A stretch of DNA of 64,000 nucleotides, from assembly GCA_902702965.1 (NCBI GenBank), contig CACRXP010001193.1, positions 1-64,000 of the forward strand, in the 5' to 3' direction. Below are positions 45,766 to 57,021 of this stretch, piece by piece. The notes beneath the pieces were generated by a model. It saw only the letters and a list, made by a program, of their open reading frames with translations. It searched no databases and was not told where the DNA came from. The translations under genes and the position numbers were made by a program. Within the stretch, counting starts at the first letter, position 1; every line of letters begins with the position of its first letter. The stretch is from Spirometra erinaceieuropaei (lineage: Eukaryota > Platyhelminthes > Cestoda > Diphyllobothriidea > Diphyllobothriidae).

Positions 45766-46425
45766 AGATGTGCTAACTCATGAACTTTGAGCAAAAATTT
45801 CGAAATGTGTTTCCGTTTAAAAAAAAGAAAAATTAAAAAGTGTTTTAAAACTAATCGTGATGCAGCATAAATCTATAAGGATCCGGATACTTCAGGGTGT
45901 TGGCCTTCAAAAGAACTGATTTTCGGCTGTATTCAAGATCTATTCTCTGCAAAATATGACTTCGAAAGTGGTATGCAATTTTCTCATTGATTTTCGATGC
46001 CCTTGAAAATGCAATTATATTTCATGGAAAGCAAGCAGAAAAATATTAATTCATCTACTTATTCGGTAAAAAATCACGTCTTCTTCCAATTTCATACTCA
46101 AAAGAAGAGTAAAATTCGGTTTTAAAAAACGTTTCTGACTCCTGAATAATACTGAATCCGACCTGCTGTTTCTCTTGCATTCAGGGTTTCAAAACTACAA
46201 GCTGCATATTTTCCGTGTACGAAAACCATGCATTTCTCTACGGTGTTAAGTGTAGACTTCATGAAGTTCATAAAATTATGCAGTGGATTTGAGCAATATG
46301 GTTACCTTTACAAGCCACATTCGTAAATGCAGATACATGACGTTTCATGAACGGTTATTTAACGGTATTAAAAAAATTCCCAATCAAAAACGTTTTTTAA
46401 AACCGAATTATCCTCTTCTTGTTAA
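45766..46425. mobile_element. Fold-back element copy 2, left part
   Basis: Left arm and middle segment, parallel to 3641-4283. It breaks off at aaaaccga near 46420, where a LINE begins. The matching right arm resumes at 47515. Confidence 0.75.
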
Positions 46426-47513
46426 GTCAGTTTATTAAGGGAATCAGGCTTTCGCCCATGAGCTCCCTATTCATATCGATAAACAGAAATAAAGTCATCA
46501 ATTACATCAGCAAATGCGAAAAGTTATGAAGTTAGCGGAAAGTGTGAGCTAAGCGCAAACCGCCGCCGCTAAAGCAATCATTATTGTATGTGCAGTAGGT
46601 TCTCAACAATTGAGCGTCTAGTCTGCACTTAAAGGATTTGACACTTTCGGAAAGAACGACGGTATCAGGGAGTCCATTTCATGTCCCGATGACCCTGTGA
46701 GAGAAGGCGTTCCGTCGGACGTCCGAATGAGCCCGCTTCCTTTGCAGTTTGAAGGGATGACCACGCAGACAGTCAGTCCGGGCCAATTCAAAAAATTCAT
46801 CAAAATCTACGGCACACTCACGGCTTCTGACAATCCTGCAGGTCTGAATGAGATCGCCGCGCAGTTGCCTGTAATTTAGAGGAAACAGATTTAGTTCGGT
46901 CAGCCTGGTTTCGTAAGGCAAATGATGAAGATTCTTGACCATCTTCGTAGCCATCGCCTGTACTCTTTCCAGTCGTTGATAATCTTTCTTTAACCACGGT
47001 CGCCAGGCCTGGACTGCATACTCTAAGTGAGACCGGACGAATGCCCCATAGGTTTTTCCGAACAGGTCCTTGTCGATCTGCACAAATCCTCGCCTCAGCG
47101 CAAATAACACCCTTATCGCACTTTTTGCTGCCTTTTGACACTGTGAAGATGGTTTCAGCTAGGAGGTCATTAGGACTCCCAGGTCTTTCTGTTCCACAAC
47201 ATTTGAAAGGGGCTGACCACCAAGGACGTATTGAAAGGAATCGTCCTCCTGACTGGTCCGTCTGGTGCGGAGTCTCAGGACCACACATTTGTCCACATTA
47301 AAATTGAGGAGCCAGTAAGCTGACCAACTGTTAACGCGGTTGAGACTGTCTTGAAGCGCGTACCTGTCTGCATCAGATCTGATGGGTCTCCACAGCTTAA
47401 CATCGTCAGCAAACATGATGGCGCTGCATCCCAGGTCGTCGACGCAGTCGTTAATGCGTCGACGACCTGGGATGCAGCATCATCATGTTTGATGACGATG
47501 TTAAGCTGTGTAT
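46426..47513 (-). mobile_element. LINE (CR1/Jockey type), 5'-truncated and 5'-inverted, nested in the fold-back
   Basis: Minus strand, 3' end at the left. Contains the two RT/C-terminal frames (46679-47110 and 47159-47416). At its 5' end, 47393-47449 is followed by an inverted copy at 47458-47513, a short hairpin with a near-zero loop. The inserted unit interrupts fold-back copy 2, so the LINE arrived later. Confidence 0.8.
46679..47416 (-). pseudogene. LINE reverse transcriptase C-terminal half (frameshifted)
   Basis: Frame 47416-47159 starts MFADDVKLWRPI (RT motif C with both Asp), then DADRYALQDSLNRV, LLNFNVDKCVVLRL and VVEQKDLGVLMTS. After a frameshift near 47120, frame 47110-46679 continues with LFALRRGFVQIDKD, VRSHLEYAVQAWRPW, RLERVQAMATKMVK, NLFPLNYRQLRGDLI and RKRAHSDVRRNAFSHRVI, the usual CR1-like thumb and tail. 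Endonuclease and N-terminal RT are absent through truncation. A single frameshift and few stops point to a fairly recent insertion. Confidence 0.88.
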
Positions 47514-47514
47514 G

Positions 47515-47841
47515 ACATTGGAAGAAAACGTGATTTTCTACCGAATAAGTAAGAGAATGAATACTTTTATGCTTGTTTTCCATAAAATATTATTGCATTT
47601 TCAAGGGTATCGAAAATGAATGAAAAAATTGCATACTGCTTACGTAGTCATTTTTTGCAGAGTATAGATCTTGCATGTGGCCAAAAAATAAGTTCTTTTG
47701 AAGGCCGACACCCCGAGGTATCTGGATCATTATATATTTATGCAGCATCGTGATTAGTTTAATAACACTACTTAATTTATCTTTTCAAAACGAAAACACA
47801 ATTCGAAATTTTGGTTGACAGTTCATGAGTTAGCACATCAA
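47515..47841. mobile_element. Fold-back element copy 2, right part
   Basis: Right inverted arm, matching 4300-4607 and the complement of 45770-46100. Ends at gagttagcacatc. Confidence 0.75.
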
Positions 47842-47869
47842 ATGTTAATCGGTATTCCAATTGTCGCAA

Positions 47870-48440
47870 GCCTTAACTGAGTGTATTGCCTCCAGGAATT
47901 CTCGGTTTTTCCATATTTGGCAGGCGCAAACAATGTTAGTCATCCATGCCAATTTGTGACCAGTTTCCAGTCTGTGCATGGCCACCTTAGATAATTAATC
48001 TCGTCTCTTTACCGCTAACGGACGCTCATGTATGCGGTTAGAGGTTGATTCCCGAGTTTGGCCACAGTAGACGGCATCACAACTGAAACATGTTATTTTG
48101 TGGACAACACCTTTTTATCAAAATAGCAAAACATTTCCTTTGGGTTTACCAGCTTCTTCAGCAGTATTTTGACGCGTTCGAATGCTAATTCACGTATGGG
48201 AGAGTACGACAGGTGAATGTGTCTAATGGCTGTGCGGCCGTATTTTTCGAAAGACCTTCCCGTTTAAACTCTATTTTCGCGTAATGACGCACAAAGTCGC
48301 GCGGGTACCAGTTGTGGAAAATAATTTGAAAAGGTATTTCATTTGTGCTTGATAACATTCCTCATCAGACCAGTGTGGTTTGGCTCGGATAGACAGGCTG
48401 ACAGAGGCGAAAATGGCCTCATCGGACATAAAAAGAAGAG
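47870..48440 (-). pseudogene. PLE RT end and GIY-YIG remnant, minus strand
   Basis: Conceptual translation in pieces: SDEECYQAQMKYLFKLFS (RT end, as in the PLE at 4703), RTLPYVNSI linker, VVHKITCFSCDAVYCGQT, RIHERPLAVKRRD, KVAMHRLETGHKLAW and REFLEAIHS. It is a sister of the 4703 element with several stops. No long frame survives. Confidence 0.75.
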
Positions 48441-48789
48441 GAGACGATCTCGGGAACCATAGTTGTATTGCTCTGAAGTTTCAAAAGCAAACAAGCATTC
48501 ATCGCCGGAGTTGAGTTTTGTAGTATGCCTCACATTATTTATAAGTGGTGAGGGTCTCCTTGCAAGGGGTTTCCCTCTCGACGGAGGAGTTCGTGCGCTT
48601 GCTGTCATCGCACGTGTTCGCATGGACATTAGGTCTCATTAGGTCTCAATCTTCTTTACGGCTTGCGTTCTCACCTGCCGGAGAAATGGCAATGCCACTG
48701 GCACATTCGTGGGGTTCGTTTATGTTACAGCGACCGTCCGTCTTCTCAATTAAGGGAAAAGCGAGACGCGAAAGAAAACTGTAAAACAG

Positions 48790-48925
48790 AACGGGACTTG
48801 GTTTTTCCACAAACCCAATTTTCCACGGAGGAGGAAAATAAAAGGAGTGCTGCCTTTCCTCGACGTCCATGTATCGAGGCGGGAAGACAGAACCCTCTTG
48901 ACTGGCAGGGGGAAAATTCGTCACT
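48790..48925 (+). pseudogene. PLE RT fragment, plus strand
   Basis: QFSTEEENK followed, after a frame slip, by AFLDVHVSRREDRTLLTG, which corresponds to the TMEEEENNQLGFLDVIVCRKDCG stretch after RT motif C in other copies. Flanking sequence is too decayed to follow. Confidence 0.5.
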
Positions 48926-49520
48926 ACACACTGGACGCGCTTTTGCCTCGCAGAAGGAAAAAGTTCTTGGTCCGCTTGTCCGCGTAAACTGGGAAACTAT
49001 CGAGGCCTGACAGACGGAGACCACCTCAACAAACCGCTATGTCGCCCTCCCGGCAGCCTACCAAACCCTCATGACGCAGCTCAACGAACGAAAGAGCAAG
49101 CGAGAATTTAAGCCAGACGTGAATCTAATCGCCGGAGAACGTACGACGGACCTATAGGCAGCCGACGAAGGCGCAGTTATCAATACTATTGCATCAACTT
49201 ATACTCCCACAGACGGGGAGAAACACGGTCAGAGGAATGCAATCAAGACTAGAAACCCAGGACGGCAACCAAGATCAACGCGTATGTGGGTAATGACCTG
49301 CAACGTTTAATTGCCGACTCCGACGAGAGACAGGCAGATTTAACGCAGTCACCCTACCTCCCGCTCTGCACCGGCGACTACGCAGACCACGCCTGTGCGT
49401 ATGTGGGCCATTTGCGCCAAAGCTGATTCGCCACTCTACATATAATTAACACATTGTTAGCATGATTGTTATCTATCTCCTTCCCCCTATAAACACTGTG
49501 TGATGCCATATGATACTCAC
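48926..49520. other. Probable decayed PLE sequence
   Basis: Lies between the RT fragment and a hammerhead-like motif in the same orientation, so may be the linker and nuclease region of one old copy. No motif survives. Confidence 0.3.
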
Positions 49521-49560
49521 CTCTGGCGATGAACGCTTGTAAGCTTTTGAAACGTCAGGA
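49521..49560 (+). ncRNA. Degenerate PLE hammerhead-like motif
   Basis: GAUGA, a GCUU/AAGC stem, and GAAACGUCAGG are in the right order, but the CUG of the core reads differently and the stem is short. Relic. Confidence 0.35.
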
Positions 49561-49613
49561 AAATACAATCATGATTTCCGATATCGCCTCTGCTTCTCGT
49601 ATATATAATGATA

Positions 49614-49700
49614 GGGGGCGCTCACCGATCGTTCTTACGGAACTCAGTCCTTCCGTTGTGCCTTATAGACCCTCATCTGTCGAGCCCAACCAGCAGCCGC
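49614..49700 (+). repeat. gctcaccgatcg-family repeat
   Basis: gcgctcaccgatcgttctta start with cagcagccgc end, relative of 9019-9128. Adjacent to SINE copy 3. Confidence 0.6.
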
Positions 49701-49729
49701 ACAACGGCGCATGATACGGTCAGAATTAT

Positions 49730-49890
49730 ATAACCGACAAAGACAAGGGGACTGGAATGGCCATTTTTGTCTTTTGGCCGTCGTCAGCCAGTCATACCCA
49801 ACCCCGAAAGTGTGAAACACCTCAGGTTTGAACTCCTGAACTGTTAGTTAGAAGTCAACGCCTCTAACCAGTGGGCTAGGAGCCCGATGT
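49730..49890 (-). mobile_element. tRNA-derived SINE, copy 3
   Basis: Best copy. Minus strand: tagcccactggttagaggc (A box region), ggagttcaaacc (B box), cggggttgggtatgactggc, tgacgacggcc and ccccttgtctttgtcggtta at the 3' end. Flanked on both sides by gctcaccgatcg-type repeats. Confidence 0.75.
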
Positions 49891-50044
49891 CGTGACGGTT
49901 TCGATCGGGAAAATACAATGGCAGCGGACGCTCACCGATCGTTCTTACGGAACTTACTCACTTATCGGCCAGTATGAGGAGTTTATGATCGACCTATCTG
50001 GTGAGAGCGCGAATGGCCTATTTAACCATTCGTTTCTCATTTGG

Positions 50045-50092
50045 TCTGTAGCCGATGATGTGTTCGAGTAGGAGTACGAAACGTCAGCTAGT
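50045..50092 (+). ncRNA. PLE hammerhead-like motif, U4C variant
   Basis: CCGAUGA (50052-50058), extra U, six-pair stem II GUGUUC/GAGUAC with two G-U pairs, GAAA (50078-50081), ACGU, GUC with the cut site after 50085. Core U4 is C, so activity is doubtful. The stem differs from other copies by paired changes. Confidence 0.5.
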
Positions 50093-51097
50093 TATATCTT
50101 CCACCACAGAGATCGCCTTATCTCCTTGTTCCATATATATATGTATTTTTTTAACGGAGATGGTCGTTAGGTTCATATGTGAAGAATCATTCAAACATCA
50201 AACATTATTTTTGAGAAAAAGGGCTAGCCGAAAAGAAAGTCAGCAAAGATTTTACCTAAAATCAATAAGAAAGCGTTTCCTAATAAGTGGAAAATTTAAG
50301 AATTGCTTTTTACTGTTGTCCGTTGAGGGATCTCTGTGTAATTAGCATTGTTATACTGTGAGCTCAAGTGAAAATTTTACCCTTTCTGTTTATTTCACGT
50401 TCCTTAACAATACTTAATTTTTTCTACTCTTAAAGTACAAGCATGCCTTTCTCTATACAGTGAGGTTATTTTCACTGAATTTGCTGCTTTTAGACTCTGT
50501 TCTTCAAATGCGCTGGTTGTCATTTAAGTGAATTTAGGTAGAGGTTTCCGAATGGTGAAACAATTTCAGACCACTCAAACGAAGAAACCCCTATCCGCGT
50601 TTTCACTTGGTCATTACTGGGGCAAGGTCAAGCCGCTGGTTTTATATTTGAAAATATGTGGAAGATATTATTTAAGTGGTTGTTCTGAGTAAGCTAACGA
50701 TTTTAGCCCCTGTTTGCTGATTATATTTCCTTAAATACAGGCCTATTCTCTCAGAACAGCAAGTTTTCATCTCCTTTTTGAGTTCTGCTGGTCTAGGCTT
50801 GTTGATCAGCAGTCGCACTCTGGGCATTCGATTTATCTCTAACTGCGTTATTTATTTTGACATCGTTACATCGTAGCTGAAGTCCAGCCAACTTGTCAGC
50901 CAGAAGTTTTCTTAATCACAAGTTGCCTCGAGGCAAGATGAGGGCAAAAGCCACAGGTCGGTGAAAGCTCTCGGCCTCTGCGCGAAAGTATGGCGTAACT
51001 AAATCGAAGTCAGTAAGCTTACCTAAATATATGTCAGAAAATATAACAAGTCAGTCGTCACCCGCTGTAACCGTTAGGCAGTTACTCTGTCTAGCAT
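50093..51097. other. No recognised feature
   Basis: AT-rich, no supported gene. Confidence 0.35.
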
Positions 51098-51134
51098 TGT
51101 GCAATAATTTACCGTACTAACAACACAGGTATTA

Positions 51135-51224
51135 GCTAAAAGCCCAGACAGGCGTGTTTCGCCGATCTTGTGCCGCTGCCTGACGCAGCTGCGAGGGGTT
51201 CGGCTCGTCAGTGGGTTCCCCAGC
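51135..51224 (-). ncRNA. Type I hammerhead ribozyme, family A, intact core
   Basis: Minus strand: CUGACGA (51211-51205), stem II GCCGA/UCGGC (51204-51200 with 51165-51161) with apical GCUGC/GCAGC, GAAA (51160-51157), helix III ACA-CGCC-UGU with a small loop, GUC with predicted cleavage between 51147 and 51146, helix I CCCA/UGGG. The only family A copy with all core bases. Confidence 0.88.
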
Positions 51225-51480
51225 TTTCCCCGTGTGTTTTCTGGTATATGAAATCCAGTTTCAACTTGCCTTGTTTAATTTCCGAGGAAATTAATGCGCG
51301 AACTTGGAGTAACTCTTTTGAAACAGGCCTTTTCAGGCACGGTCCGAAATTTGATTTGAATATTTGAGCTGAAATCCATCAGCTACTGCGGAATAACCGC
51401 TTAATATTCACAAACCGCCAACAGGCAGCCAGTAGTATAGCATTGTGCAATAATTTACCGTACTAACAACACAGGTGTTA

Positions 51481-51511
51481 GCTAAAAGCCCAGACACGCG
51501 TGTTTCGTCGA
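51481..51511 (-). ncRNA. Truncated hammerhead (3' half), family A
   Basis: Second-unit start with GAAA, palindromic helix III and UGGG. Stem II strand reads UCGAC and the other half is missing. Confidence 0.65.
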
Positions 51512-51518
51512 TCTTGTG

Positions 51519-53516
51519 TCTGTACTAGACAACTGCAATGATTTTATGCTAAATGTTGGCACTTTGCTGTCCATTCTTGGAAATATATTCGACGGGAACA
51601 TCTCAGATATTCCCTCTGAAGAATGTAGGCGTCTGAATTATTTGTTCACCTCATCGCCAATGAATCTAGTGATAGACAAAGTTGTGCTTAAAACTGTTTT
51701 GTTGAAAAATGTTCCTCAATCTGCTCGGCCAATTCATGTTGCGACCAATTTCCTGTATTCTTGTGGCTTTAACTACAATATAGCCGATTCTGAACGCCCG
51801 TCCTTCCGTAGCAAAAATCCACCCGTCTGAGTCAAAGTATTTTTTATCATTTGAGGTTAACACAATCTTTGCCCATCGAGATCGTGCCACTGGCAACCTG
51901 GAAAAGGCAAAATGTTACCTTTCCCATGCTCTCACTCCTATGAATTGTAGTTTATATATAAGCTTATAATTGCAAACACTTAAAGGGGCATCCCAGCATG
52001 TGTTTAATAAGCAACCAATGACAAAATAGCAAATCTTGGAACAAATTCAAATTTCACAAGAAGCGTCATTGGACAAAGCAAAGACATGCAACAGGAGTTT
52101 TGTAAAATTCTCTGAAAGGTAGCTTTTTGGTCCAGGAAAAGATCCCCCTGACGTATAATGTGTACTAGGTTTTCGTATCTCATCTAGCATGAATTTCGAC
52201 AGTCGAACCATATTTGGCTCACCCGTGTGGTTTTTCCAGTAGGGTATGTCCACAGTTATCGTAGACGATGTGTTGGTGTTTGACATCACTGTATATCCAT
52301 AAACGTCTAACACCTTTTATTAGGAAGAATGTGCATTTATGCTAACGTTAACAGTAGAATACGCAATCATGCATGGCAAATACCAGTATTCGTCGAAGAA
52401 ACGCTGTCCTACGAATCTATATTTTAATTAGGCCTCCTTCATATATTTATATATATCGCTTTCAGAGTCATTTAATCAGTAAATTTATATGTGAAATTAA
52501 CTGGCTAGGAGTAGACGTAACGCTGCTCTCTGTGAAACAGTCTTCTTGACTGAATCCGGACTAAACAAAATGCTTCATCATAATTTAACCCTTGCTTTTT
52601 TACTGAATTTTAATCTTAGTCCACCTTGCGTTTGAATCACCGCTGGGAGGTGAAGCGGCGGCATATCTCTACTATGAAGGACTAGCTTGAGGCTGCTGCC
52701 GAGGTCATTATCTTCAAATCAAACAAAAAACAACTGCTTGACGCATTTAGTGATTAGGAAAGCCGAAAGCATGTCAGTTAAAGCTTTTTAATGTGCATGC
52801 TTAACATGCCCGCTTGTGTTTTTGATTTTTAAGTTATTTTTTCAATAAATGAAAAAAGTGGATGTGCTGGACCGATGGCATTGTTTTCAATAAGATGGGC
52901 GCGCGATCACCGTCAAATGTCCTTTGTATCAAGTATAGTGGCGTAATTTTTGAAAATTCTTTCGGTAATGTAAGAAATTTTGGACTTATATATATAAAAA
53001 GCGCTGTTTTGACGTGAACAATTGCAACTCTCGGATAGAACGCCATGTGGTTTGCAAACACATTTCAAAATGCTTTAACTTAATCAGCACTGACGAATAT
53101 TGGATTAAGCTGAAAGTTAAATTTCTTGGCGGTCTGGGTTTGCCTATCTTTTTTAATTGTAGGTTTGTTCGCACGTGCTCAAAACCATTAACCAAAAGAT
53201 AAAATATATTTATTTGATGATTTTAAGTCGCATAAGCGAGGCATTTAAACTGGTAACTGCCATCATGCTCGAAGTGTTTTGCTTTTTGCTAAATGCTTAT
53301 TGCGACTTTATGTATACTATATTAACATACGCGAATCGAACAACCGCCAACATTCTGCGCCCCTTTTACCATGCCTTATGGCAATGCAATCTGAATCACC
53401 ATGACGATCATCCGTTCACGTATTTAGTGAAGGTTTTGTATAGCGCCTAGGCAACAGTTAAGATTAGGGGAATTGTGCTGTACAGAAAAACAATTGGTAA
53501 ACAAAAAAAACAATAC
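51519..53516. other. Unassigned open frames, possibly exons
   Basis: Minus frames at 51666-51896 (after a ccttttccag acceptor) and 52047-52313 (after an atatacag acceptor) are protein-like, but I find no relatives for them in the window and no known domain. The competing plus frame at 51516-51830 cannot be excluded. Confidence 0.3.
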
Positions 53517-53772
53517 CATCTCCCGCATAGATATTTGCACTCTCGAAAATTCAACACTGCAGGCGTATTGCACATATCTAGCTTCAGCAATATCACTTAA
53601 GAAATGGCATTTTATTTGGCGCTCGCTTCGTTGCAAATGCGCCTGTATCCAGAAACGACCATAATCTGGCGTGGGAAATATTATCCCTACATTTAGGACG
53701 TATTTAAGTAGGTGTTCGACGACATCATCAATAAATAACATAGCACCTCTCCTTGGGCATTTTGGATGTACG
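53517..53772 (-). CDS. Orphan family, internal exon, copy 3
   Basis: Acceptor ttgcctttcag before 53772 and GT donor at 53516-53515. Encodes HPKCPRRGAMLFIDDVVEHL, FWIQAHLQR, LSDIAEARYVQYACSVEFS and a final ISMREM. Length 256 (one base plus 85 codons) parallels the exons at 18761-19010 (250) and 33454-33707 (254). Phase matches copy 1. A matching terminal exon downstream (lower coordinates) is not evident. Confidence 0.55.
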
Positions 53773-54973
53773 CTGAAAGGCAAAATAAGAAGAAAACACT
53801 TCCACATAGTTGGCATTCAAACGATTACACCAGTTCATCAGTCGCCTAGTTGTCCCTAAGTACATGTTGATTGTATTTAGTCACGCCTAGACTGCTGCAC
53901 GGTATAACCTCATTTTTCGTAAAATTGTTACTGCTGGAGGGAAACGCACCGTTTAGTCCACGATAGCAAACATGCCTCCGCACACACATGATAGATAATT
54001 GGAATGATAATTCCGCGAAGCATCATTCATGAGTATTTCTAAGACAACAACGTTTAAGTGACATTTCGGCTGGACTTGTAGCCAATAGCGAATGCTTATT
54101 CACTGACCAACGAGCGTGAACTAGGGAGATCGTGCTGGGCAATCGGGTTACGACAATGTCTTACTGAATGCTAGTTTTTAAATTAGGTGCACAAGTTTGT
54201 TGATTTAGCGTTAAACAGTAAGAAACTGATTTTTTGGCCGCCACATAATTATTAAACCAGTCGAGCAAAGATTCGCATTTGTTGAGTAAGATAATGAGGG
54301 TTTTGCAGACAATAAGAAGCTCTGTTATAAATATTCTGGTAAAACAGGGCCATAGTTGTTTAGGCTTGAAAAAAGGTGACCTAGCTTCAACAAAATCTTT
54401 CAATCATTTACAAACATTATATTCGTGATCAAAAGAACCCCGAAAAAACAAATTTATCCAATTTAGTGCAGTAAAAATTATTTTAATGAAACACTGAGAA
54501 AAAGTGAAGTGCTCACCGAATCAAGCCGATGGCATTTACAACGTCTCGGGGAGCTTAGCCGGCTGGGAATTATCAAGGCTTAGAGAGCAACAATCGATGG
54601 AAGATATTTCATGTACGATGTATGCACAAATGCCAGGAGAGTTCTCTTCGAAATCCTGTAGAAATCACACTCGACAAAATATGACTACTTGCTTAGAACG
54701 CATTTTCAGTAACTTGTCGGTGGTCAAATATATTCAAATACATTTTAGAAAAAACTGCATGAAAACATGTTTTAATTTACTTTTTTGTCAGCATCTCACG
54801 TCGTCTCTTATTTTATACCAAGTGAGAGGACATTTTTCTATAAAAGTCCCAGTTCTCAATAAGTTTGAGTTAGATCGGCCATTACACTAGCGATTAGCAA
54901 TTGCACTTAACAAGTTGAATGCTTCTTGCGTAAAAAATAATGTAGCCTTTTTGCCTTTACGAATGAATGCGGA
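53773..54973. other. No supported gene
   Basis: A 128-codon plus frame at 54504-54890 is intact but unrecognised. Confidence 0.3.
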
Positions 54974-55210
54974 CTATCTCAAATAGTTTCTGATGCATAC
55001 AGATAAACGGACAGGCACAATGCTGTGCGAATGAACATCGCAGGCTTTAAAAAATACCACATTATTTGGACGATTTAAAAACTCAAACAATATCCTTTTT
55101 CCAATATATGATGTGACGATAACGTGACTGGATTCCAAAACAGTGAAGAAACATAAATGTGTGCATGTTTTCAAAAAGTATGTGAACTTGCAGGACCACC
55201 GAGAATCAAT
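54974..55210 (-). CDS. Second orphan family, terminal-exon-like segment, copy 1
   Basis: Minus strand, after the acceptor ttaacatgcattttcag, phase 0, about 78 residues to a stop. Contains FFTVLESSHVIV, KRILFEF and CDVHSHSIVPVRLSVCI. The same pattern is found in the plus-strand frame at 57022, also beginning at a phase-0 acceptor. Beta-rich composition. No known domain recognised. Confidence 0.45.
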   Translation of the reverse strand: MDSRWSCKFTYFLKTCTHLCFFTVLESSHVIVTSYIGKRILFEFLNRPNNVVFFKACDVHSHSIVPVRLSVCIRNYLR

Positions 55211-55739
55211 CTGAAAATGCATGTTAAATAAGTTACCAATTTCTCCCAACTGAGATGTTTACGCGGCTTAAAAGGAAATGCATTCAATTACTGATATCCT
55301 GGAGAGTTGGACATATTGTGCAAGTACGCCGCATGTTAATCAATATTACAATACCACTTAAGTATTCCTTCCTAATTGAAAACGCATTTCAGAATTACGG
55401 CCAACATTTCGTGATACCGGTCATTCGCAAAACTCCGACAAGGAATTTATCGAACAAGAAAAAAAAAATCGGATCCCGATTGGCACATTGTGCACCTTCA
55501 CCCAGGCATGTCACCGAACGCCTAATCTCTACAGACAGTATGGCGCATATCCCGATAACGCCAGAGGGTGCTTCAATGTGTCTGCCGCATGGCATTTTTT
55601 AGGAAAAATAATCGACCCGAACAGCCCATTATGAATTTTGCTATGAATTTGATCGTTACATCTAGCTCTACACTTAGGAGTGTACAACCCCAAATTTAAC
55701 TAAAGCTACAGTGGCATTCGCGAGACGTTTTTGTGTGAA
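55211..55739. other. No supported gene
   Basis: The 115-codon plus frame at 55255-55602 is open but matches nothing I know. Confidence 0.3.
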
Positions 55740-55759
55740 TGATCAATTTCTGTTATCGT

Positions 55760-55862
55760 CACCCTATTCCCTAGCCCCACGAAAAACCCCAACCCTTAAC
55801 CCTAACACCTAACATCTTTCTCGTAACCCTGATCCCTTTTCCTTACATCCTACCCCTAACCG
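55760..55862. repeat. Degenerate telomere-like CCCTAA repeats
   Basis: cccttaaccctaacacctaa, then cgtaaccctgatccc and ctacccctaacc: spaced CCCTAA-like words. Interstitial and decayed. Confidence 0.5.
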
Positions 55863-57021
55863 GTGCATCTATGAAATGTGGTCTTGCTTACCGGCATACT
55901 GGCGATTCTGTGCCTCAATCAAATTGAATTCACTGTTGAAATTCACCATGATGAATTATAGGTAGTGAAATCGATGGTAGGAAAATAAAGTCATTAATCT
56001 ATACTGCTATCCAGGTACATTTGGCACTAGATGAGCGGAACGCGAAGAAAATTTGCCAATTCTTGTGAGCACGCTTTCCCCTAATCGCCTTAAAGTTGTC
56101 TGAACATAGAAAAGCACCGCGTGTTCAACGAGGCAGTGTGCTATATGGCCGAATATTGCATAGCTATGCATTATAAATTATCGCGCTGCGTTCTGCAAAT
56201 CGTAAATTGACTCAACCGTATTGCCTTTAGAAGATGAAGCTGGCAAAGAGCGCCTATTGCCACATTTAGCGCTAAAGCACACGTATTCGTCCATCTGTCA
56301 TACCGCTGCCGGTCAGTATCTTATCTAAATATAATTGAATAATTTTGCTGCAAGAAACTATCATTTAAACGTTTTTGGAAATTTTGAACATATTGTTTTG
56401 CACAACGTTCTACTTTTACAGTAGGTCTGCATTTGCCTGCAATGTGCCCGATAATCAGCCTTTAAAGACAATATCATCCTTTTTAACAGCAATTCTTAGT
56501 CGTTCACTCGAAAAAAAGTTTAATATTATCTAACTCGTTGGATCTCCATTGATCTGCCGGTCAGAAGCTTCTCAGTTCAATTTTCAGTATATGTGTCCAC
56601 ACGGACCGGCTATTTTGCAAATATTATACACCCGCACGTAAGCGATGCATGACAAAACATCACTTGACAGTAAAATCCTACACGACTTATGGTAGCACAT
56701 TTCGTATACAATGGGAGTACTCACTGAACTATACATTTGGCATATCGCTATAAAACAACGCATGCTGAAAAAGTAAAATGCACCGGAATATTATAGTGAG
56801 CGGCCGATCGCATGAAATATTGGCCGAAATTCTGTAATGCGTTACCGATTTGGTAAAAGTACTTGGGAAGACATTATAGTTATTAACATGCAACACAATC
56901 CTGCACAATTTCAGACTCGCAAGATGTCGATTTCCGAATGCATTTTTTCGATCTTCAATATAGTCCATACTTTATAAAAACGTATACCTTATTTCCAAGC
57001 ATTTTTATAATGTTGTTCTAG
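55863..57021. other. No supported gene
   Basis: AT-rich. The minus frame at 56729-56968 is not assignable. Confidence 0.3.

Larger units (their letters stand above)
51098..51518 (-). mobile_element. Retrozyme-like element, family A, copy at 51 kb
   Basis: One full unit of 346 bp (cleavage-site equivalents at 51147 and 51493) plus the start of the next unit, without an inverted tail. The left end tgtgcaataattt is the same as in the other family A insertions. Flanks share only an imperfect tctgt(a)ctag, so I do not claim a target duplication. Confidence 0.75.

Noticed and set aside
48340..48370. CUGAUGA followed by GAAA-like bases on the minus strand
   Set aside because: It is coding sequence of a decayed PLE (SDEECYQAQMKYLF), collinear with the RT end of the copy at 4703. 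There is no stem II or GUC triplet.
51085..51530. Target-site duplication around the 51-kb retrozyme
   Set aside because: Only an imperfect tctgt(a)ctag match with an indel, not enough to call.
51516..51896. Competing frames on both strands after the 51-kb retrozyme
   Set aside because: The minus frame has an acceptor-like start but nothing supports either frame over the other. Left unassigned.
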